The position numbers were made by a program, and so were the translations under genes. A stretch of DNA of 64,000 bases from Candidatus Woesearchaeota archaeon (lineage in GTDB: Archaea; Nanobdellota; Nanobdellia; Woesearchaeales; GW2011-AR9). This document shows positions 1-8,768 of this stretch, piece after piece. The stretch spans positions 84,125-148,124 of the forward strand of contig JACPIK010000002.1 of the NCBI GenBank assembly GCA_016188115.1. Direction: 5' to 3'. The notes under the pieces were generated by a model. It searched no databases. It was not told where the DNA came from and worked only from the letters and a program-made list of their open reading frames with translations. The stretch's first letter is position 1. Each line of letters starts with the position of its first letter.

Positions 1-1
1 G

Positions 2-685
2 GTCAACTGGCAGGGTCTTCCGGGTGTTGGGGCAGCCAAAGTCGCCCAAAATATGGCAAAATTTGGTGCTCATGGGGTACCTATAACTATCAATCTTATG
101 TCTACACCGGGTAAAAAAGGAGAAGATCTCCTCAACGACCTTGCTTTCACTATCAAAACAACTCGAGATCTTCACGGGGTTGATCGCTTCGAACTCAACA
201 TTTCTTGTCCTAATACTCATGGGTCTGGTGGGGGCATGGATGCACGCAAGGAATACCAAGAACAACTTGTCAGTATGCTTCAAACCGTAACCAAAGCAAA
301 ACATCCCTATCAAGAACTTGATCTTAAAATTTCGCCAGATCTTGATGATAATGGTATGAAAGAGTTAATTGCTGTGGCAACTCAATATCCGATCAATCGT
401 TTCACTATTGCTAACACCACTACTCGGCATGATCCAAACTATATTCAACCTTCCCCTGGAAAAGGCGGTGCAAGTGGTAATGCCGTGTATCAACAATCTC
501 TTGCAACCCAACGGCTTCTGGTGGAACATTTTTCCCAAGCAAACGTCATTGCTTGCGGCGGAATCAACTCAATCGACAAAGCCAAAGAACGAATTTCCAT
601 CGGAAACGTTGTTGGCATCCAGATATATACTCCATTTATTTTCGAAGGACCAAAGTTGGTAAGAATATTGAAAACAGAAATTTAG
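2..685 (+). CDS. pyrD: dihydroorotate dehydrogenase PyrD, 5'-truncated by the window edge
   Basis: FMN enzyme that oxidises dihydroorotate to orotate in pyrimidine synthesis. The reading frame is open from base 2, before the first ATG at 53, so the N-terminus lies outside the window. Visible family motifs are NISCPNT, the substrate/FMN lysine stretch DLKISPD, ANTTT, the glycine-rich GKGGASG, IACGGI and the C-terminal phosphate-site region QIYTPFIFEGP. The remaining C-terminal part of the barrel looks intact. The next genes are on the opposite strand and convergent. Class (1 or 2) cannot be settled without the N-terminus. Confidence 0.9.
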   Translation, partial: VNWQGLPGVGAAKVAQNMAKFGAHGVPITINLMSTPGKKGEDLLNDLAFTIKTTRDLHGVDRFELNISCPNTHGSGGGMDARKEYQEQLVSMLQTVTKAKHPYQELDLKISPDLDDNGMKELIAVATQYPINRFTIANTTTRHDPNYIQPSPGKGGASGNAVYQQSLATQRLLVEHFSQANVIACGGINSIDKAKERISIGNVVGIQIYTPFIFEGPKLVRILKTEI

Positions 686-697
686 GGAAAAAGAAAT

Positions 698-1588
698 TTA
701 GAGAAGTGAATCTAATGTTCGTCGAATTTCATTCGGATTATATCCTTTAATACGACTCATCAACGTGCCTCTTTGGTAAATAAGAACTGTGGGGAGTTTA
801 AGACTGGTATCTCCTTGGTGTTCAGGAGCAACTTTTGCCGTAAGTGATTTTTGTGAATCAACATTAACTTTTAAAAATTCAGCTTGACCTGCGTACTCTC
901 GCTTCATGTCCTCTAGATCTTTCCCAAGAGATTTACATGGTCCACACCAGGTGGCATAGAAATCAACTACAACTGGTTTATCTCCTTTAATGAGCTCATA
1001 AAATTTACTCTCTCCTGAGGGATGATCTTGGATTGCTATTTGGCCAGAATGGGATCTTGTTGGTTTGGTTGTTTGCGTATTTCTTTGCATGTCCCCGCCG
1101 AACTTATCTTCTGTTCTTTTTTTATATTTAGCTGCCACTGCATTTGGAATTGTTGAAGAAATAATCACACCTTTGTATTGTGTATTTTCTATTGATTCAA
1201 CAGTAAGAGCTCGAGAAATTTGGAATCGTTCTTTTCCCATCCTATCTAACTCTGCAACCGCACATTCAGCTTGAGTGCGGTATGCTGGTGGAAACGCAAC
1301 ATATACCTTTTGTGTTTTAAATTCAAGTTTTTCGACATACTTTTCTAAATCTGCTCTATCTCTAGGGCTAAGTAGGGGCATGTTTTTTGAAAATCGTAAC
1401 TGTAACTTTCCTTTGCTTTTCGTGTTTGTCTGATCTTTACCTTCACTATAACAACGAATTTCTGGTGCAACAACTCTCGTTTCAGGTCTTGCTGCGGAAG
1501 AATACATTGGTTCGTAACGTGGTTTATCATCGCTACATCCTGTCATCAGCAAACTTGCTAAGGCAAAGTACAAAGTTGTTGGTCTCAT
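698..1588 (-). CDS. lipoprotein with C-terminal thioredoxin domain
   Basis: Predicted surface lipoprotein of 296 aa. The start is placed at the ATG giving MRPTTLYFALASLLMTGC, a signal peptide with lipobox ending in Cys; a start 33 nt upstream would add a charged non-signal leader. The C-terminal ~100 residues form a thioredoxin fold with the redox motif WCGPC and a cis-proline segment LPTVLI. The middle region (about 60-190) is not recognised. It is the last of four lipoprotein genes on this strand. A role in disulphide exchange outside the membrane is inferred from the motif. Confidence 0.8.
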   Translation of the reverse strand: MRPTTLYFALASLLMTGCSDDKPRYEPMYSSAARPETRVVAPEIRCYSEGKDQTNTKSKGKLQLRFSKNMPLLSPRDRADLEKYVEKLEFKTQKVYVAFPPAYRTQAECAVAELDRMGKERFQISRALTVESIENTQYKGVIISSTIPNAVAAKYKKRTEDKFGGDMQRNTQTTKPTRSHSGQIAIQDHPSGESKFYELIKGDKPVVVDFYATWCGPCKSLGKDLEDMKREYAGQAEFLKVNVDSQKSLTAKVAPEHQGDTSLKLPTVLIYQRGTLMSRIKGYNPNEIRRTLDSLL

Positions 1589-1657
1589 AGTAATTTCGTC
1601 ATCATAATTGTTTTGACTCAAGATTAATCTTGGTCTCCCAATTTTTTATCTCATTTC

Positions 1658-2542
1658 TTATTGTTGTTCTTGAATTGTTGTATAACAAAATGGTAAATCA
1701 GGTGCTTGCCCTTCTCGCCATACTTGGGGATCTGGCGCAACTGCAGTGATAAAATAGTTTCCATATCGTTCGCCGCCCCAGGTACGTGCCCGTGCTCCGC
1801 CATTACCAACTTCAATCATGCAACCTCCTACTTTTACAAAAGATTGTGGGTAGCAAATTGTCTCTTCTATACCAAGAGCTGGTTGTATCAATGCGGCAGG
1901 CGCATCAAATCGGCCGGTGTATGCTTGGGCTAGTTGAACTCCATTTCGTAAATCAATAGTTTCTCCAGTAAACTCATACCCACCCACGTGACCTTGTCCG
2001 GGTAGAAACTGTACTTTATATGCCGTAGATCCTTCAAGTTCACAGATAGTGATGGTTCGATAATCATCACTAGGTATGCGAAAGTTGGGTGACAACGAAT
2101 AGAGTGAAATTATCTTTCCCGGCGCAAAATAACCTTGATTTCCTTCTAGTCCAACTGCAAGTGCGCAATTAACTGCCGGTGAGTTTACGTTTCGTCCTTC
2201 GACACATTCCTCAATTCCAGAAGTATCTGGTCTGAGGTTTGCATCAGCAAGAGCTACATCAGTTTCTTGTGAATTAAGGGCGTCTTTTATTAACATATCT
2301 GGATGAAATGCAGAATCTAATCCTGCATCAACGCAACGAACACTGGGTTCAGAACAAGGATTTCCTTCCTTGCCCATATCAATGTAATATGGTAATGGTC
2401 CTTTCCAAGCATCTTCAACATAAGGTCTTTGATCTCCTTGATCTGGTGCTTGTGGGTGAGGTGAAATAGTAGTTGAATCAGTACACGCAGATGCCAAGAA
2501 AGTTAATGCAGTAATAGTAGTTAGGGTGGTTATATGTTTCAT
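1658..2542 (-). CDS. secreted lipoprotein, tandem paralogue of the next gene
   Basis: 294-aa protein starting MKHITTLTTITALTFLASAC, a lipoprotein signal peptide. The start is fixed by near-identity with the paralogue at 2554-3456, which begins at the same residue. After the Cys there is a conserved segment (AWKGPLPYYIDMGKEGNPC), a variable Asp/Ala-rich linker, then a domain with several cysteines (IEECVEG, TICELEG, ETICYPQSF, PFCYTT). I do not recognise the family. It follows the paralogue by 11 nt, so the two are probably co-transcribed. Confidence 0.8.
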   Translation of the reverse strand: MKHITTLTTITALTFLASACTDSTTISPHPQAPDQGDQRPYVEDAWKGPLPYYIDMGKEGNPCSEPSVRCVDAGLDSAFHPDMLIKDALNSQETDVALADANLRPDTSGIEECVEGRNVNSPAVNCALAVGLEGNQGYFAPGKIISLYSLSPNFRIPSDDYRTITICELEGSTAYKVQFLPGQGHVGGYEFTGETIDLRNGVQLAQAYTGRFDAPAALIQPALGIEETICYPQSFVKVGGCMIEVGNGGARARTWGGERYGNYFITAVAPDPQVWREGQAPDLPFCYTTIQEQQ

Positions 2543-2553
2543 GGTAATATCTC

Positions 2554-3456
2554 TTATTCTTGTATGGTCGTATAACAAAACGGCAAATCGGGAGCTCTGC
2601 CTTCATACCATTCTCGTCGATCAGGACCAACTGCCACTATAGAACTAAGCGGATCTCCACCCCATCCTACTGTTGTGGCTCGTGGTGCTCCATGCCCAAC
2701 TTCGATCATGCACTCACCAATTTTTACAAAAGATTGTGGGTAGCAAATTGTCTCTTCTATCTCTGTTGTGGGTCGAATTAAGACGGCAGGTGCTCCAAAT
2801 CTATGGTATAATTGGGCTAGTAGGGCGCCATCTCTCAAATCAATTGTTTGTCCGGTAGTCTCATATCCTCGTCCTCTAAACTCTATCTCATGCGCCGTTG
2901 GTCCCTCAATCTCACAAATAGTGGTCGTCTTATATTCACTGCCCGCAGGTATATCGTCTTGTAAGTCGAGGGGAAGTAAATATTGCGCTCTTATTCTTCC
3001 TGGTACAAAGTATCCTCTTTCATTGTTAATTGCAATACCTAAAGCACAATTGACTGCTGGTGAATTTACCTCTTGCCCTTCAATACATTCTTCAATTCCC
3101 GTACTATCTGGTCTGGAATTTACATCCCTAGAATTCACATCTACGAGACCGGCATCTCTTTCTTGTGGGATGAAAGCATCTTGTAACAAAACGTTTTGGT
3201 CAAGTGCAGCATCTAAAATAGCGAAATCTAATGTCCCACTGTCTACACAACGAACACTAGGTTCGGAACAAGGGTTTCCTTCCTTGCCCATATCGATGTA
3301 ATATGGTAATGGTCCTTTCCAAGCATCTTCCACATAAGGTCTTTGATTTCCTTGATCTAGTACTTGTGGGTGAGGTGAAATAGTAGTTGAATCAGTACAC
3401 GCAGATGCCAAGAAAGTTAATGCAGTAATAGTAGTTAGGGTGGTTATATGTTTCAT
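2554..3456 (-). CDS. secreted lipoprotein, tandem paralogue
   Basis: 300-aa lipoprotein with the same signal peptide and lipobox as the gene at 1658-2542. The first ~70 codons are almost identical at DNA level to the paralogue, with a run of about 95 identical bases covering the start, while the Asp-rich linker and much of the C-terminal domain have diverged. A second near-identical block encodes the FVKIG/VGG and ETICYPQSF region. Function unknown; the conserved cysteines suggest a disulphide-bonded extracytoplasmic domain, which fits the thioredoxin-like lipoprotein downstream (inference). Confidence 0.8.
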   Translation of the reverse strand: MKHITTLTTITALTFLASACTDSTTISPHPQVLDQGNQRPYVEDAWKGPLPYYIDMGKEGNPCSEPSVRCVDSGTLDFAILDAALDQNVLLQDAFIPQERDAGLVDVNSRDVNSRPDSTGIEECIEGQEVNSPAVNCALGIAINNERGYFVPGRIRAQYLLPLDLQDDIPAGSEYKTTTICEIEGPTAHEIEFRGRGYETTGQTIDLRDGALLAQLYHRFGAPAVLIRPTTEIEETICYPQSFVKIGECMIEVGHGAPRATTVGWGGDPLSSIVAVGPDRREWYEGRAPDLPFCYTTIQE

Positions 3457-3483
3457 GGTGGTGTCTCTATTTCCTTGTAGTCT

Positions 3484-4203
3484 TTATTCTCTTGTAGTCT
3501 GTGAGAAACAATCTGAAATATCAGGAAAACCTGCGTTAGTGCGAATTGCAGTTTGATTTTGCTGGGGTGACATAATTGGCATTACTCTGCCTAATTTCCC
3601 TTCTTCTCGGTTTGGTGCAAAAATCCAGCCGCCATTATCTTGTACGTTTCCAAGACGAACACCTGCACTTTCAAAGTAACAATTTCCTACATGTGCAACA
3701 AGGGTATCCCCATAAATTCCTGCTGTTGGCTGAGGGTATCCTACTGCTGGGTTGTTGTAACCTTTTTTCTCCGCAAAATCTTCAGGTTTAAGAGAGTCCA
3801 AGAACCAAGAGATTCCTATTACCTCTGGTCTATCAAGTTGTTGTGTATCCGAAAGATCAAGAGTATTGCCGGTGTAGGTGAAGTTCGCATCGTATTCTCT
3901 AGCGATAGGGTTTGTAACAACGCAGTTTACTTGTTCATAAGGGTTAACGCCTTGGTTATGTTTCCAATTAGTTCGTTCTTCTTTGGTCTTGCCATATCCT
4001 TCATTAGTAGTTCCTTCAAAATAAAAATTTGGACTAGGGGGGTTACGCAGAGGTACATAACAAGGAAATGAACCTACATCTATGGGGACTTCTCCATTAG
4101 CTGCAGAATTATCGTCTTCCTCATGAAAAGAATGGTATTCTGCACAACTAGCAGAAAGCATAGCAAGGGCAGCGAATATAGGTGGTGTGATGGTATTTTT
4201 CAT
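3484..4203 (-). CDS. secreted lipoprotein of unknown function
   Basis: 239-aa protein with signal peptide and lipobox (FAALAMLSASC). It shares with the two downstream paralogues a short acidic linker after the Cys and a domain carrying scattered cysteines (SFPCYVP, VNCVVT, GNCYFES, ISDCFSQ), but overall similarity is low. It is the first gene of the four-gene lipoprotein cluster; a purine-rich stretch (AGAGAGGAAAG) precedes the ATG. The start region and strand fit a shared promoter in the 4204-4379 gap. Confidence 0.75.
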   Translation of the reverse strand: MKNTITPPIFAALAMLSASCAEYHSFHEEDDNSAANGEVPIDVGSFPCYVPLRNPPSPNFYFEGTTNEGYGKTKEERTNWKHNQGVNPYEQVNCVVTNPIAREYDANFTYTGNTLDLSDTQQLDRPEVIGISWFLDSLKPEDFAEKKGYNNPAVGYPQPTAGIYGDTLVAHVGNCYFESAGVRLGNVQDNGGWIFAPNREEGKLGRVMPIMSPQQNQTAIRTNAGFPDISDCFSQTTRE

Positions 4204-4273
4204 GATCTTTCCTCTCTAATCTATTTTTCTCATTGTTTCTGTTTCTCGTTGTTTTTCTAAAACGGCCAAGATA

Positions 4274-4287
4274 TTACTTGTAAGTGA
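4274..4287. promoter_or_regulatory. dyad ACT-N4-AGT site, copy A
   Basis: TTACT-TGTA-AGTGA, an imperfect palindrome matching a motif seen at six other promoters in the window. It lies between the divergent lipoprotein cluster and the PhoU-like gene. It is the weakest copy in terms of placement, since no TATA element abuts it on either side. Confidence 0.35.
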
Positions 4288-4320
4288 CAAAGAAGTAAAA
4301 TAAGTATCTTTAGGTAGTAT

Positions 4321-4339
4321 AATACGTATCATACGTATT
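4321..4339. promoter_or_regulatory. 19-bp palindrome upstream of the PhoU/AbrB-type gene
   Basis: AATACGTAT-C-ATACGTATT: perfect 9-bp arms around one base. It sits about 8 bp upstream of a TATA-like element (AATTTAAAAATAG, near 4348-4360) that is spaced for a start at 4380. The position suggests an operator, plausibly bound by the product of the adjacent regulator gene (inference). Confidence 0.55.
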
Positions 4340-4379
4340 TTAGCAAAAATTTAAAAATAGGCTTTCTTTCTACTAATCC

Positions 4380-5330
4380 ATGAAACGCACTGTCTCACGC
4401 ATGGGTAACTCTTCATTAGTTATGTCGCTGCCTTCTGCGTGGGTGAGAGAAAATAATGTTAAAGCAGGAGATGAGGTCAATGTCGAATCTTTTGAAAAAG
4501 GTCTGACAGTTTCTCTTTCCCAGATTCATAAAAGTGAAAAAGCTCTTGAAATGGATGTGTCATCCTATTCCAAGCGTTCTTTGATGCACTTGCTTAATAA
4601 TGCCTATCGTACAGGCTATGTTCGCTTCACGTTGCACCATCCTACAAAAGCACAGCGGCAGTTCATCAACGATTTTACTAGCACAAATCTTCTCGGATTT
4701 GAAGTTGTTGAAGAGAATCAGACTAAAATGATAATTGAGAATATTGCTGAACCATCTACCGATAAAACCGATATTATTTTACGTAAAGTCTTTCTTATCA
4801 CAAAGCAAATGGCTGAACTGGTTTATCAAGACATATCTTCAAATTCTTTTACTAATCTTGAGACGATTACTAAATTCAAAGAAACAATCGATAGCTTCAC
4901 TAATTTTACACGCAGAACCATTCTGGGTGTAAGTTATGGTGGAAAAGAACAATCCTATTTTCTCTTCACTTTCATTGCTAAATTTTCAGTATTAGCCCAT
5001 ACATATTACTATTTTTACAAAGATGTGTGTGATAAAAAAAGAAATCATAAACCCTTCATTAATGAACCTAAAATCTTTATGGATGTTATAACGAGAACTA
5101 ATCTGGGTGTTACACTTCTCTATGATGTTTTTTACAAAAAAGATCTATCGAAACTCAATGAACTTGACAATCTACGCTGGGATGTATATAGTCAAATACA
5201 AACTTTTCTCGTAAAGAATAAAGGATTTGACAATCAATTTCTTCCTTATTTTTTTGAATTGGCTAGACATATTCAGGTTGCATCAACCTATCTCGTTGGA
5301 TATCAATTTTCCTCGCAAATGAAATTTTAA
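4380..5330 (+). CDS. AbrB/SpoVT + PhoU-domain regulator
   Basis: 316-aa archaeal PhoU-family protein. Residues 1-50 form a swapped-hairpin AbrB-type DNA-binding domain (RTVSRMGNSSLVMSLPSAWV, then GDEVNVE); residues ~70-310 are mostly helical, as in PhoU domains. Family members pair DNA binding with a helical sensor and are often linked to phosphate control, but no phosphate transport gene is visible here. The start is supported by the TATA-like element about 25 nt upstream. The neighbouring perfect palindrome suggests autoregulation. Confidence 0.8.
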   Translation: MKRTVSRMGNSSLVMSLPSAWVRENNVKAGDEVNVESFEKGLTVSLSQIHKSEKALEMDVSSYSKRSLMHLLNNAYRTGYVRFTLHHPTKAQRQFINDFTSTNLLGFEVVEENQTKMIIENIAEPSTDKTDIILRKVFLITKQMAELVYQDISSNSFTNLETITKFKETIDSFTNFTRRTILGVSYGGKEQSYFLFTFIAKFSVLAHTYYYFYKDVCDKKRNHKPFINEPKIFMDVITRTNLGVTLLYDVFYKKDLSKLNELDNLRWDVYSQIQTFLVKNKGFDNQFLPYFFELARHIQVASTYLVGYQFSSQMKF

Positions 5331-5346
5331 CATAATCTAACATCAT

Positions 5347-7080
5347 CTAACATAGTTGTTCCTGTGCTTCTTTGACTGCTGAATTACGGCGATAAATTGA
5401 GAAACTTTCACGAGCAACGAGGAGTCCAGTTGTTGCCAGAGTAGGTAATAGCCAATTAACTTGATGTGAATATCCGGTAATTTTCTCCGCGATCCACCCT
5501 GCTGCTTCTAAACAGAATCCCACTCCTGGCATCCCTAGTAACATCCCTCTTCCTACTAAACGCTCGCTGGCTTGTTTTGCTCTATCATAAAATACTGTCT
5601 CCTCTAACTCATCTATGGCATTGTGTCCTGTTTCTTTGCCTTCTTGAAAGAGTAAAGAGAACGTACGTGAGTAAAAACCAGTGGCTTCCGGGTGCGTAAA
5701 TTGATTTATATCATATCTCTCGGCACCGATCTCTTGATAATGCGATTTTAAAGAACGATCGATTTCTTCAAGCTGTGAGTTCTGTTCTTTTATTTGTCCA
5801 ATGTACTCCAAAGCTTTTGAAAGATTAAATGCTTGATATGCTTCAAATTGCTTACGAACACTATGTGATGTAATTGATCCATTATTAAGATATTCATTGG
5901 CGTGAACTGCCCAGAATAGGTGCGCTTTTGCACGTGCTCTTGATCGCTCAAATTCTCTATTTTGTTCAGGCAGTAATTGATCTAGCAGTACATTTGCTGC
6001 TTTAGACTCACTTACTCCCATTTCACACGCTGCTAAGTAAAGATCAATATATCTATCTCCATGACCTGCCCGTCCAAAATCAAGCACTTTTACTCCTTTT
6101 TGTGCATCATAAAAAATATTTTCAAGCTTTAAATCGCCATTGACAAACCCGTCTCTTTTATGTATGTCCAATGCATCTACAATTTTTTGTGTTAGGTCAG
6201 TCCCAAGTGTTTTTGATGCACAATGCTCAAAGCGTGTTTCAGGACGATCAGATGGGTTGGTTCGTTCTTCAAGAACTCTACGAAGTCGATGATTGTATTG
6301 CCCATTTAAATCTGACATTGTTTGATATAGTGAACTAAAAATATCTAAGCGATTTTCTCTATCCAAACTTTCAATAATTGTATCTAATCTACTTCCGGGT
6401 AAATTAGAACTCATATCCCCTACATAATCATGTGCGAGAAGTAGAGGGGGTATTTGGTCGCAAGGTTTCTCCACTTTTTGAGTAAAGAAATATCGTACAA
6501 CACTATCCACTCCCGCGCGGGTAAGACACATTTCCTGTTTGCGTTTTTGTTCTTTATCCTTACGAGTCCAGCGTGATGGGAAAACAGCTTTTTCTCCCTT
6601 CACAACATCTGCTTCTTGTTTAATCCAAATATATTGTGTTTCTTTTCCTTCCATTTCTAGGGGGATACGCGCTACAACGCCCCCTCGATATGCCGTGCTA
6701 CTTTCATGCATTGGCTCCTCAATTCCAATCTTAATTTTTGTTTCATTTGCATCATAGAGTGTTGCTAATCTCCGTTTTAAGTCTCGCATCTCTGTTTTGC
6801 TAAGTATTTTTTCAAGAATGGATTTTTTTTCATTTCTTTTATTTCTCACATGTTCTTTAATTCTAAAAAACCAATCTCCTGCTACATATCCTGCATTTTG
6901 AAAAAGAGCCATCCCTGCTGTCGCCATTCCGCCATACATAAGAGCTATCTCCTTGGCATATTCATCATAACATCCTGTGCTCCGCCCATATTCTTGTGCT
7001 GCAATGGTAGCTCCTAATACCAAAGACACGCCTACTGTTTTACGTACAAGGGATGGTCGGACGATAGATTCCATAAACAT
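5347..7080 (-). CDS. membrane protein with kinase-like (aminoglycoside/protein kinase fold) domain
   Basis: 577-aa protein. An N-terminal hydrophobic region (about 10-70) is followed by a long cytoplasmic part containing a kinase-like catalytic loop VNGDLKLENIF and a metal-binding VLDFGRAGHGD, about residue 315-340. Two hydrophobic stretches close the C-terminus. The catalytic Asp, Asn and DFG are present, so phosphotransfer is plausible; the substrate is unknown. A TATA-like TTTTTAAATT lies about 25 nt upstream of the second in-frame ATG (7074), so that start is equally possible. A dyad site at 7109-7122 lies just upstream. Confidence 0.75.
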   Translation of the reverse strand: MFMESIVRPSLVRKTVGVSLVLGATIAAQEYGRSTGCYDEYAKEIALMYGGMATAGMALFQNAGYVAGDWFFRIKEHVRNKRNEKKSILEKILSKTEMRDLKRRLATLYDANETKIKIGIEEPMHESSTAYRGGVVARIPLEMEGKETQYIWIKQEADVVKGEKAVFPSRWTRKDKEQKRKQEMCLTRAGVDSVVRYFFTQKVEKPCDQIPPLLLAHDYVGDMSSNLPGSRLDTIIESLDRENRLDIFSSLYQTMSDLNGQYNHRLRRVLEERTNPSDRPETRFEHCASKTLGTDLTQKIVDALDIHKRDGFVNGDLKLENIFYDAQKGVKVLDFGRAGHGDRYIDLYLAACEMGVSESKAANVLLDQLLPEQNREFERSRARAKAHLFWAVHANEYLNNGSITSHSVRKQFEAYQAFNLSKALEYIGQIKEQNSQLEEIDRSLKSHYQEIGAERYDINQFTHPEATGFYSRTFSLLFQEGKETGHNAIDELEETVFYDRAKQASERLVGRGMLLGMPGVGFCLEAAGWIAEKITGYSHQVNWLLPTLATTGLLVARESFSIYRRNSAVKEAQEQLC

Positions 7081-7108
7081 GGGTAATGGGGGTCAATTTA
7101 AAAAGTTA

Positions 7109-7122
7109 TCACTAAAAAGTGA
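7109..7122. promoter_or_regulatory. dyad ACT-N4-AGT site, copy B
   Basis: TCACT-AAAA-AGTGA, perfect 5-bp arms. On the minus strand it lies immediately upstream of the TATA-like element of the kinase-like gene, the place where archaeal activators or BRE-overlapping repressors bind. Confidence 0.55.
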
Positions 7123-7229
7123 CATAAATAAGAGATATTAGATTAATCAAAACGTATCCCCTCATTGTTGTCTTCTCTGTGCTCATTGTTGTCTAAACAT
7201 TTATATAACTCTTATTTATCTTTCATATC

Positions 7230-8717
7230 ATGCCAAAAGAAGTTCCTCAAAAATCTCCTGCCAAACCAGAAACGAAAGACACCAAAGGTCTCACGGCAAC
7301 TAAAGAGTCCGATTTCTCTGAGTGGTTCACCCAATTAATTCAAAAAGCAGAGCTGATCGAATATTCTCCTGTTTCAGGTTGTTATATCCTACGTCCGAAT
7401 GCGTATTTTATCTGGGAACAAGTGCAATCCTATTTTGATCATCTTATAAAACAAGACGGTGTCAAAAATTGTTATTTTCCTCTCTTTATTCCTGAATCTC
7501 TCTTAACCAAAGAAAAAAATCACGTTGAAGGTTTTGCCCCAGAAGTTGCGTGGGTAGATTATGGCGGCGACACTAAATTAGGAGAACGCCTCGCTGTTAG
7601 ACCTACCTCGGAAACCATTATGTATGACGCGTATGCAAAATGGATTCGATCCCACAAAGATCTTCCTTTACGTCTTAATCAATGGTGCAGTGTCGTACGT
7701 TGGGAATTCAAACATTGTACGCCTTTCCTGAGAAGCAGAGAATTTCTCTGGCAGGAGGGTCATACTGTATTCGCCACAAAAGATGAAGCAGTCAAAGAAG
7801 CATACAAAATTCTTGATTTCTACGAACAAGTATTTCAAGAGATGTATGCTGTTCCCGTTTTGAAAGGTCAAAAATCAGAAGGGGAAAAGTTTGCTGGTGC
7901 AGACTTTACTCTTTCTGTAGAAGCATTCTTACCAAACGGTAAAGCAATTCAAGGAGCAACATCTCATTATCTTGGACAAAATTTTGCCAAAGCATTCAGT
8001 ATTGAATTCATGGATGAAAACCAGCAAAAACAATTTGCGCATCAAAACTCGTGGGGATTTTCCACTCGATCCATTGGCGTGATGATTCTTCAACATTCTG
8101 ATGACAAAGGTCTAATCCTTCCCCCTCGAGTCGCACCTATTCAAGTTGTCATCGTACCAATCATTTTCGACAAGGGTAAAGAAGAAGTTCTTGCCGCAGT
8201 AAACGCAACTAAAACTGCACTCACCAAAGCAGGTTTGCGTGTTCATGTTGATGATCGTGAGGGGTATACACCGGGCTGGAAATACAATGAGTGGGAAGTT
8301 AAAGGTGTTCCACTTAGAATTGAAATAGGGCCAAAAGACGTTGAGAAAAAACAATGTATGGTCGCACGACGAGATACTGGAGAGAAAAAACCCTACTCTC
8401 TCACAAACCTAAGCAAAGATATTCCTCATCTCCTTGACACCTTCCAACAAGATCTACTTGCCAAAGCGCAGAAACACCTGAAAGAAAGCATTATCAAAAT
8501 AGACATAGCAACGGACGCAATTAAACACATCGAAGATAAAAAAATGGTTCTTGCTCCTTGGTGTGGAGAAACACCGTGTGAAGAAGCGTTCAAAGAGAAG
8601 TCAGCAGCTAAATCGCTTAATGCGCCTTTCGATCAACCTGTTCTTAAGAAAGGTCAAAGTTGTTTTGCGTGTAAAAAACCTGCGATTCGTTGGCATTATT
8701 TCGGAAGAAGCTATTAG
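7230..8717 (+). CDS. proS: prolyl-tRNA synthetase, archaeal/eukaryal type
   Basis: Charges tRNA-Pro with proline. 495 aa, the usual length for the archaeal form. Class II motifs are visible: RPTSETIMYDAY (motif 2 region), the motif QGATSHYLGQNF, and the C-terminal zinc-binding region with MVLAPWCGETPCEE and CFACKKP, ending HYFGRSY as in this subfamily. TATA element CATTTATATAAC lies about 25 nt before the ATG, indicating a leaderless transcript. No inserted editing domain is seen. Confidence 0.97.
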   Translation: MPKEVPQKSPAKPETKDTKGLTATKESDFSEWFTQLIQKAELIEYSPVSGCYILRPNAYFIWEQVQSYFDHLIKQDGVKNCYFPLFIPESLLTKEKNHVEGFAPEVAWVDYGGDTKLGERLAVRPTSETIMYDAYAKWIRSHKDLPLRLNQWCSVVRWEFKHCTPFLRSREFLWQEGHTVFATKDEAVKEAYKILDFYEQVFQEMYAVPVLKGQKSEGEKFAGADFTLSVEAFLPNGKAIQGATSHYLGQNFAKAFSIEFMDENQQKQFAHQNSWGFSTRSIGVMILQHSDDKGLILPPRVAPIQVVIVPIIFDKGKEEVLAAVNATKTALTKAGLRVHVDDREGYTPGWKYNEWEVKGVPLRIEIGPKDVEKKQCMVARRDTGEKKPYSLTNLSKDIPHLLDTFQQDLLAKAQKHLKESIIKIDIATDAIKHIEDKKMVLAPWCGETPCEEAFKEKSAAKSLNAPFDQPVLKKGQSCFACKKPAIRWHYFGRSY

Positions 8718-8768
8718 TTTTAACTTTAAAGTGGCAACATTTTTAAACGCTATCTATCTTTTCATTTT

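Noticed and set aside
2768-3301. 177-codon open frame on the plus strand
   Set aside because: Antisense to a well-supported lipoprotein gene; no TATA or ribosome-binding site, and no recognisable protein.
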